Shown here piece by piece: positions 57,405-64,000 of a stretch of 64,000 nt of DNA. The translations under genes were made by a program, and so were the position numbers. Every line of letters starts with the position of its first letter. Within the stretch, counting starts at the first letter, position 1. Source of the stretch: Brachionus rotundiformis (lineage: Eukaryota; Rotifera; Eurotatoria; Ploima; Brachionidae); assembly GCA_016802295.1 (NCBI GenBank), contig JAESIW010000129.1:884677-948676 (forward strand), given 5' to 3'. The notes under the pieces are model-generated. The model worked only from the letters and a program-made list of their open reading frames with translations, had not been told where the DNA came from and did not search any database.

Positions 57405-57495
57405 TCCCGCGAAGCGGATTTGAACCACTGACCTAAGGATCGCTTTGTATTCTAAACTCTACAGTCCTCCGCTCTGCCAACTGAGCTATCGCGGG
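57405..57495 (-). tRNA. tRNA-Tyr(GUA) with 18-nt intron
   Basis: Identical to the 41-kb copies. It forms the left half of a head-to-head pair whose spacer is the reverse complement of the 41.2-41.3 kb spacer. The minus-strand T run following it is the Pol III terminator. Confidence 0.97.
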
Positions 57496-57593
57496 CTTGC
57501 TATTCAGGCGTAGATAATTAAATGTCATAATTTTAGATATTGCCTGAGGAAATTGAATAATTGAAGTTTTTTTTTAATCAAAATTATGACAAG

Positions 57594-57684
57594 CCCGCGA
57601 TAGCTCAGTTGGCAGAGCGGAGGACTGTAGAGTTTAGAATACAAAGCGATCCTTAGGTCAGTGGTTCAAATCCGCTTCGCGGGA
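57594..57684 (+). tRNA. tRNA-Tyr(GUA) with 18-nt intron
   Basis: Right half of the second head-to-head pair; same 73-nt mature tRNA and intron. A T10-type run at about 57686-57694 terminates it. Confidence 0.97.
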
Positions 57685-57975
57685 CTTTTTTTTTACCTAA
57701 ATAAAATTATCCAAATAATATATCTTTTATTCTATTTGTATTTTGCAATTAGAAAAATAGATAATTATATTTTATCTTTTATTATTTCAAGGTTAATCAA
57801 CAGGCTAGTGCACATGCCATAAAGACCGATTAACACTCCATTTATTTAAATAAAATAAGTTTTACAAATTAAAAAAATTAATTGTTTATATAATTATTTA
57901 AAAAAATAAAACATTGAAATATTTAGATTAAATTTTTTGAATTTTTTTACAAAATCTGAGAAAATTAGATTAATG

Positions 57976-59030
57976 TTATTCAAAAATTGAATGCCTAAAT
58001 GTTGTAAATTTCAACATTGATCTCTTGATCACAAAGCAATTTATAAGTCTTGAGTAGACAAATCCAAATGTTTTTTCACCATTTACTGATTTTGAAGTTG
58101 GTTCTATCAGATTCTCACTGTTTCTTAAATTATATTTAAAATTTCTTGAGACATTCTTCTTTAAATTGTGACTTAGATTTTCAGGAGAGTTATGAAAGTA
58201 CAGTGTTAAATAAGCAAAAGATAGCATTCTATCTAGTATTAAATGTTGGAATGCATTACTTTTCTAAGAAGTTATTAATATCATTAAAGTTATTTACATC
58301 AAATTTGAACCTAAACAATTTAAATAATGTTGAATAATAACTCTTGGCCAATTTGATTATAGCCTCTTTTGAGAAATAGCATAAGAGAGTCGAGCAATAA
58401 TCAAAATAAGGCAATATAAACGTCTTATAGAACTGTATTTTTACAGAAGTTGATAGATAGAATAGTCTCTTAATGCTGAATAATTTTTATTCACAATTAA
58501 TGATATACTACATGCTAATTTAGAAAAATTTAGATTCTGATCAATATTATAACCTAAAAGAGTTATTTCATTTCCCCAAAGATTAATCATTTTGTGAATA
58601 ATAGTTTTTTTATTAGAAAAGATCATACAATAGGTTTTTGACCAATTAATATCAACCTTGTTAAAATAACACCAATCACTAAGATAGTGGATGGTACCCG
58701 AAAATTTTTTCAAAACACTATCTAAGTCCTTATCAGAGTGACTAATTGTAGTGTCATCAGCAAACATTTTTATGTTAAATTTCCTAAGATAAGGAAAGAT
58801 AAGGAAAATCATTTTTCTGATTTTAATTAAGTTAATAAAAATCAGAAAAAGAAGAAGACCTAGAACTGAACCCTGCGGTGCAGTACCTAAACACGGTACA
58901 CCTAACTTTATAGCTGTAGGTTTTGATCTTTCGTTACCAAGATGAATTATTTGAGATCTATTAACAAAATAATTTGATAGAAGACCTAAGGAATTATTGT
59001 GAAATCCATAGTGAAATAATTTCAAGAGAA
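57976..59030 (-). pseudogene. Jockey-like LINE reverse transcriptase, copy 2 (longest)
   Basis: Minus strand. 59025-58441 is an open 194-codon stretch with RT motifs: YFVNRSQIIHLGNERS, TAPQGSVLGLLLFLIFIN (palm block with PQGSVLG), IKMFADDTTISHSD (ADD catalytic box), LLGYNIDQNL. After a gap with stops, 58227-57976 gives MLSFAYLTLYFHNSPENL, the C-terminal block of this family. The style is that of jockey-like elements common in rotifers. The 5' endonuclease part is missing. Confidence 0.85.
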
Positions 59031-59479
59031 GAAGATTTGAATAATTTTAATATTTCAAATATTGATTAGATAATTTTTCCAAGTAAGATGATTTATTTAA
59101 ATTTTCAAATTGGTCATTAATTTTTTAATTATGAAAATCAAACAATCAAATTTTTAAAAAAATTTACTTGGAATAAATTTTTAATTCACAATACAGTATT
59201 TTAAAAGGAAAATCATAAAATTTCTTAATCGGTAATTTATCATATTATTATTAAAAAAAACGTAAATTCATAGCATCACTATTTAATATTAAGTTAAGAG
59301 ATTGAAATTTATATAAAATTTACTAAATTTAGATCAGACATTGCTTATGAGTCACAAGTCTTAAGTCAGCTAAAGTCCATGACTTAATTTATTTTTCCAA
59401 TCAGGACAACAATGACCGATATTGAAAATTATAGATTTTCATTTATTAAGTGAAAAATTCAAATAGTAGTAGTTCTTGC

Positions 59480-60245
59480 TGCGACATCTAGCATGTAGAT
59501 TTTCTGAGCCCATCGCCACCAATTGGCCGTGTAGAGCTGTAGCAGCCATTTTAAAATCAGCGATCGACTTAGATTTCACCACATTTTCTGGCAACTTATT
59601 CCAATGCGGAGCTACTCTGTTTGAGAAAATTACATGTCTGGCACTTACTTAAGCCGCAAAATCGCTTCTAATTTGAGCAGAGAAACTTTCTCTCTGAACT
59701 CTGATGCTATTTCCTCCTAACGCCCCGACTAGACCCTTGTTTTCTGATTTATTCACTAGATTCTTGACCAAGCCTACCTTTTCTATTCCATTCATTAATT
59801 TGTACAATCAAGCCCCTCTCACTCTTCTTTCATTTAGCTTTGTCAGCCCTAATTTCGTCAGCCTCATTTCACACGACATGTTTCTTACAGACAGGGATTT
59901 TTGTTCCACTCTCTTGCACCTTTTCCAACACATTAACATCCCTTTTCATACTTGGATTCCAAACCTCACTGCTTAATCTAGGTGGGGTCTCACCTAGTAC
60001 CCTGCTCACTTTCGCATAAGCACTTTTCACTTGGCGGGCTCGCTTTAAATCTGATTAATCCATTACTCCAAGATCCCTTTTACCCTCTTTGGTCGCTAGC
60101 ATAACATCCTGCTGCTTTTTGTCTACATTTATGGCTTTCATTTAGTCAGTCGAAATGCGTTACTTTACATTTGTTAGCACACAGTCCCATGCGTCAAACC
60201 TCTATTTTGTGACACACTGCATCCAGATCTTTCTGTAACATCACT
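59480..60245 (-). pseudogene. CR1-like LINE reverse-transcriptase C-terminal region, frameshifted
   Basis: Read on the minus strand across frames: KRDLGVM, QVKSAYAKVSRVLGETPPRL, SSEVWNPSMKRDVNVLEKVQ, then NGIEKVGLVKNLVNKSENKG and VIFSNRVAPHWNKLPENVVK, SKSIADFKMAA. These are the RT thumb and C-terminal signatures of CR1-type LINEs. It is noticeably less AT-rich than its surroundings, suggesting recent arrival. Several frame changes make it non-functional. Confidence 0.75.
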
Positions 60246-60721
60246 CTCTCATAATATTTTAAGATATGGTAAATTAATAAACAAATTTTGTTTTTTTTTT
60301 ATTAAATTAAATTTTTCAAATAAATAAAGGACTATAAATAATAATAATAATAACTTAATTAATAAATCCATATTTGATTCCAATTTTTTTACATCTTTTT
60401 GACCCAACTTTTGGATGAAAAATTTTAACTCAACTGTTAACTTTTAATTAAATTTTTGTGACACAGACTTCTCAAACTGTCACTCACAAACATGTCCTAT
60501 TTATATTTGAAATATTTTTATATCTAAAACTTGAGTATATATCTAAGTATTTATGATTTTCAAGCTTAAAGATTTAAAGATCAAAACTAGATTTAACATT
60601 TATATTTTTATTGTTTTAAAAATAAAAAAATATTAAAATTCATTATTCATACGACTACGAAATATGGCTTATTTATTTGACCAAAAAAGCTGGTCCTCAT
60701 TACACAATCATAAATCTTTAA
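60246..60721. other. Intergenic, no gene seen
   Basis: AT-rich, with a short ATA/ATT microsatellite near 60338-60352. Confidence 0.4.
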
Positions 60722-62612
60722 TTATCTAGCCAGCGAACCAATCAGTCCAGCACAGAGCTCAAAAAATTCCATCATATTGTGTTGGACTATTTCATTCGTG
60801 CTAACAAAATGTTCGTCAATAATTTTTTGTTCATCTATTCATAAAAATTATTCTTTAAAATAAAAAATTGTTTTACATTTTTTCCATTTACCTTGTGTAG
60901 GCTCAAAACATCTGAAATCAAGTAGATAACTTTTCTGATCCACTTGGTACAATTGGAGTCCAATTTTTATAAATCGATTTGGACCGATTTGTTTTCTAAC
61001 TCTCAAACTATATATACTTGAATTGTAATATTTCCATTGCTATGAATGAACAAAAAAATAGCATATTTTCTATCTATAAATAAACAATCTTAAAGCTTAC
61101 AAGGTTTTCATTTTTCATTGCCTTGAACACCTCGTTCATAATGTCTTGTGGACGAGATTGAGACCTGATTCCGAGATGCCACTTGGCTTTTTTCAAAGGT
61201 TTTTTTGCTTCATGATGAGATTCAGATGGTTTATTTTCATCCAAAGTGGCTGTGATATCTTTCATCTGAGGCATTCTTTCCGGATGTTCCCTGAGTGAAT
61301 GGCTGGGCGATGACTAAACCAAAAAGAGAATCTTAACTGGACTGACAAGCTAAATTTGGCTTACAATATCCATAAAAAAAGATCCTGTTGGTGGCGAACT
61401 TGCCACAAAAAAGTCATTTATTTTAATTCTATTATGCGCTTCGGATATTCGCTTATTGTCTATTATCAGATGATAAGCGATCACATATTGGTCATGAGGG
61501 TCTCCAGTGGACAAAGAATAATGCACTGTTTCCTCATCAACATTAAATTTCTTTGGATAAATATTAAAAAATTTAATTTTCAAAATTTTTAGCAATTACA
61601 TCGCATATTTCCAGAACTGCATCCACATCAAAAATATTTAAGTTATCTTGACTTGGAGAAGGGAATAGATAGTCAGCCAAATTTACTTTAAACCATTCAT
61701 GTTCTTTTATTTCCTTGACTGTGGCTCTTTTCAATGGATCCACTGTCAGCATTCTTGATATTAGATCAGCAACTGACCGGCTCAGATAGTCCGGAGTTGA
61801 GTAAACACCAGAGCGAATTTTTTTAAACAAAATTTGAACACTTTCATCATCAAATGGCAAGGTGCCTGTCAACAAGGCATATAATATGATGCCACAGCTC
61901 CATATGTCTACTTCAGGCCCTGCATACAATCTTAATTGTTAATATAAGCACTTATTCCTTTAAATTTTGTTCTTAATTTTACTCTCCGCTGACCACTTCG
62001 GGAGCTGCATAGTTCGGCGAACCACAACTTGTTCGCAAAAATTCTCCATCTTTCATCATATTTGACAGACCAAAGTCAGCTATTTTTACATTCATGTTAG
62101 TGTCCAGCAATAAATTTTCCGGTTTTAGATCTCTTTATTTGTTTAAATTACCAATTTGGAAACAAAAATGGATAAAAAAGGAAAGAAAGAAACCTGTGCA
62201 CAATCATGTGACGATGGCAATATGCTACACCAGATATAATCTGTTGGAAAAACTTTCTAGCCTCATTTTCGTTTAGTTTACCATTCTTTACAATATGGTC
62301 AAACAACTCTCCCCCACTAACATACTCCATTACCATGAAAATGTCACTTGGAGTGTTGATCACCTGATAGAGCTTGATTATGTGCGGATGACGGAACAGT
62401 TTCAAATTTTGGATTTCGCGTCTAATCTTGCCAACCACGTCCAAGCTTTTTATCTTGTCTCTGTTCATTATTTTGATGGCAACCGTGTGTCCAGTTAGTT
62501 GGTGTCGGGCTTTTTTCACCTTTCCAAAGCTACCACTGCCCAAAGTCTCCAACAAAATGTAGTGGCCAATTTTAATTTGATTTTGCATGCAATCTGACCC
62601 ATTTGAGTTCAT
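60722..62612 (-). CDS. PRKAA: AMP-activated protein kinase catalytic subunit alpha, copy B
   Basis: Minus strand, seven exons: 62612-62194, 62132-61983, 61930-61600, 61550-61365, 61313-61101, 61039-60892, 60834-60722 (1560 nt, 519 residues). Same domain order as copy A, with K47, D141, D159 and Thr174. It ends MMEFFELCAGLIGSLAR. One exon (186 nt) replaces the two exons 112+74 nt of copy A, so an intron was gained or lost between paralogues. The N-terminal residues (MNSNGSDCMQNQ against MSASNAENPQNQ) and everything after about residue 245 differ from copy A, whereas the kinase exons and their introns are nearly identical. Both copies look functional. Confidence 0.95.
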
Positions 62613-62951
62613 CGACAGAGTTCGTTCACGAACCTTTTTTCTTAGCTTTACCTTTAAGATAAAAAAATAACTAAATTTTTTTAATATTTGATATGTTATC
62701 GCACCAAATTTTGATCTGCTGTCATTTTAATTTTTAATTTGTATGTAAAAAAAATAAATTTTTTGTTTTAAAATGATGTATTTTATTTAGTTTTATTAAG
62801 CTGAAATAACACCCATCATCGTATTTAATTGTTTTTATTTTTCAATTTTTTTTCTTTTTAATATTAAGTTAATTTAATTATGAACTTTTATGTTAAATTT
62901 CGCTGACAGTTTATTAGACCGAAAAATTTGAGATTAGCTTTTTAAAAAATG
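62613..62951. other. Intergenic upstream of AMPK-alpha copy B
   Basis: AT-rich, no gene seen. It does not resemble the sequence upstream of copy A. Confidence 0.4.
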
Positions 62952-63042
62952 TCCCGCGAAGCGGATTTGAACCACTGACCTAAGGATCGCTTTGTATTCT
63001 AAACTCTACAGTCCTCCGCTCTGCCAACTGAGCTATCGCGGG
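62952..63042 (-). tRNA. tRNA-Tyr(GUA) with 18-nt intron
   Basis: Sixth copy, identical body to the paired ones, solitary on the minus strand. The terminator is less regular: after the discriminator the minus strand reads CATTTTTT. Confidence 0.95.
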
Positions 63043-63099
63043 CTTGTCTCATTCAAGAAAAATTTTTAGATAGATTATTAAAAAGCGATGAAGTATTTT

Positions 63100-63480
63100 T
63101 TAAGACTTGGCAGAGTAAATTAATTGTTCAAAATATTAATTTTTTCATTGATTAAATTTGACAAAAAATTGAGTTCCTTAAACTGTGATGATGAAACAAA
63201 ATCAGACAAGATATGCTTTACTAAATTCAAAGATAAATTTTTTTTTAAATTTAGAAGATACATAGACCAGACATTAGCGCAAAGGAACATCATAGAACAA
63301 AGTTTTGAATGGAATAGTCCAGAAATCCGGAAATTAGTTAATAGGAACAAGATTTTTAATAGAATCATAAAAAGATCCTGATTAAATTCGTATTTTTTAC
63401 ATCTGGTCAAGATTTTTTAAGAGTTATAAATTAAATGAAATATTTTCAAACTATCTTCTTGGAAAAAGAATATTTCTCAT
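63100..63480 (+). pseudogene. LINE fragment (endonuclease-RT linker)
   Basis: Plus frame 63124-63381 reads KFRRYIDQTLAQRNI, then EWNSPEIRKLVNRNKIFNRI. This resembles the W-N-EI--L-K-KN linker following the endonuclease in jockey-like LINEs. Later frame-broken sequence continues to about 63480. Identification is by pattern only. Confidence 0.4.
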
Positions 63481-63684
63481 ATTTAAACATTATCTCAAAA
63501 TTTTGTAAGTTTTTAAATTAATTTATAACTTTGAATTAAATTTTTTAATGTAAAAAATCGTCTGGCATTTTGAATGAATCTGTTTGACTCATTTTTATTT
63601 TCTTGAAATACAATTAATAAAAATGATTTCTGAATCCCATTGAACTTTATAAGATACTATGAAATCCTATCAAATTTTCAAAAC

Positions 63685-63775
63685 AATAAGGAATTTCTTT
63701 TAGGATCCTATACCGTACTGGCTTAGGATCCTATACTGAGCTGATTAAGAAAATTGTCCAGAAAAGACCCGGAAT
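63685..63775. repeat. Dispersed repeat, copy 2
   Basis: Contains TTCTTTTAGGATCCTATACC, shared with 36107-36130, and a tandem second GGATCCTATAC unit. Together with the flanking RT scrap it probably marks the same LINE family. Confidence 0.5.
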
Positions 63776-63829
63776 CCAGTCAGGCATCCTGATAGGATCC
63801 TAATTAAGATCTAGACGGGAACTGGTTTC

Positions 63830-64000
63830 TCGGTTTCTTAAAAGATAAGAAAAATCATTAATAAAAATCAGAATGATAAGAGGACATAATACTGGACACT
63901 GTGACACTCATAGTTTAAGTGATGTAGGTTTTGATTTGTCGTACCAAGACGAACTATTGGTGATCATAAGAATAATTCGAGAAGATCCATAAAATTATAG
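63830..64000 (-). pseudogene. Jockey-like LINE fragment, copy 3 (runs off the window)
   Basis: Nucleotide-level match to about 58830-59010, for example AATAAAAATCAGAA, GTAGGTTTTGATYTKTCGT and ACCAAGAYGAA, in the same minus orientation, with indels. Truncated by the window edge. Confidence 0.55.

Noticed and set aside
62094..62498. Plus-strand open frames repeated identically at 51549-51953 and 62094-62498
   Set aside because: They are antisense shadows of the near-identical AMPK kinase exons and are shared only because of the converted tract.
1..64000. CRISPR arrays, bacterial operons, riboswitches or an integrated viral block
   Set aside because: No regularly spaced repeats, Shine-Dalgarno-led gene strings or viral structural genes are visible. 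Introns, tRNA introns and gene content are those of an animal nucleus.

Overview
This is a strongly AT-rich animal nuclear window. Host genes have many short GT-AG introns (mostly about 35-65 nt), closely packed exons and metazoan orthologues: alpha-tubulin, AMPK-alpha, rabenosyn-5, ABTB1, thiamin pyrophosphokinase, UTP13/TBL3, RRP7 and diacylglycerol kinase. The jockey-like LINE fragments and the overall composition look like a monogonont rotifer (Brachionus-type). That placement is an inference from remembered protein style, not from a search. No prokaryotic, organellar or viral gene block is seen.

Layout. 0.5-1.5 kb: 3' half of a diacylglycerol kinase (+). 2.9-6.7 kb: a ten-exon secreted or GPI-anchored mesothelin/otoancorin/stereocilin-like precursor with a furin-type site (+). 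7.3-19 kb: a transposon graveyard holding a foldback element, a LINE tail, a Mutator-like (MULE) element with long terminal inverted repeats, a decayed Gypsy fragment between near-identical inverted arms, a second MULE scrap, and a LINE split by a piggyBac inserted at TTAA. 19.6-21.0 kb: an intact IRG-like GTPase gene, with a broken partial copy just downstream. 21.9-23.7 kb: a decayed KRBA2/Ginger-type integrase gene (-). 25.2-26.7 kb: rabenosyn-5 (-), with one apparent frame problem. 26.7-34.3 kb: a gene-poor AT-rich stretch. 34.4-35.5 kb: a single-exon GPCR. 36-37 kb: LINE remnants. 38.2-39.3 kb: RRP7 (-). 39.6-40.2 kb: a small PPxY membrane protein (-). 41.1-41.4 kb: a head-to-head tRNA-Tyr pair. 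43.5-44.8 kb: alpha-tubulin. 46.3-49.0 kb: UTP13. 49.9-52.1 kb: AMPK-alpha copy A (-). 52.2-53.0 kb: thiamin pyrophosphokinase (-). 53.8-56.3 kb: ABTB1 (-). 57.4-57.7 kb: the tRNA-Tyr pair again, inverted. 58-60.2 kb: two LINE fragments. 60.7-62.6 kb: AMPK-alpha copy B (-). 63 kb: a sixth tRNA-Tyr and LINE scraps.

Functional themes. The host genes are not an operon. They are mainly housekeeping genes: ribosome biogenesis (UTP13, RRP7), energy sensing (AMPK), thiamin diphosphate synthesis, endosome fusion (rabenosyn-5), tubulin and Tyr-tRNA supply. The most informative signals are an apparent gene-conversion tract of about 900 bp (coding and intronic) between the two AMPK-alpha paralogues, the inverted duplication of a palindromic tRNA-Tyr pair, the mesothelin-like precursor with its full processing layout, and the IRG-like GTPase with a C-terminal membrane segment. 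Exon joins were read by eye from splice consensus, frame and homology to remembered family motifs, so boundaries may shift by a few bases.
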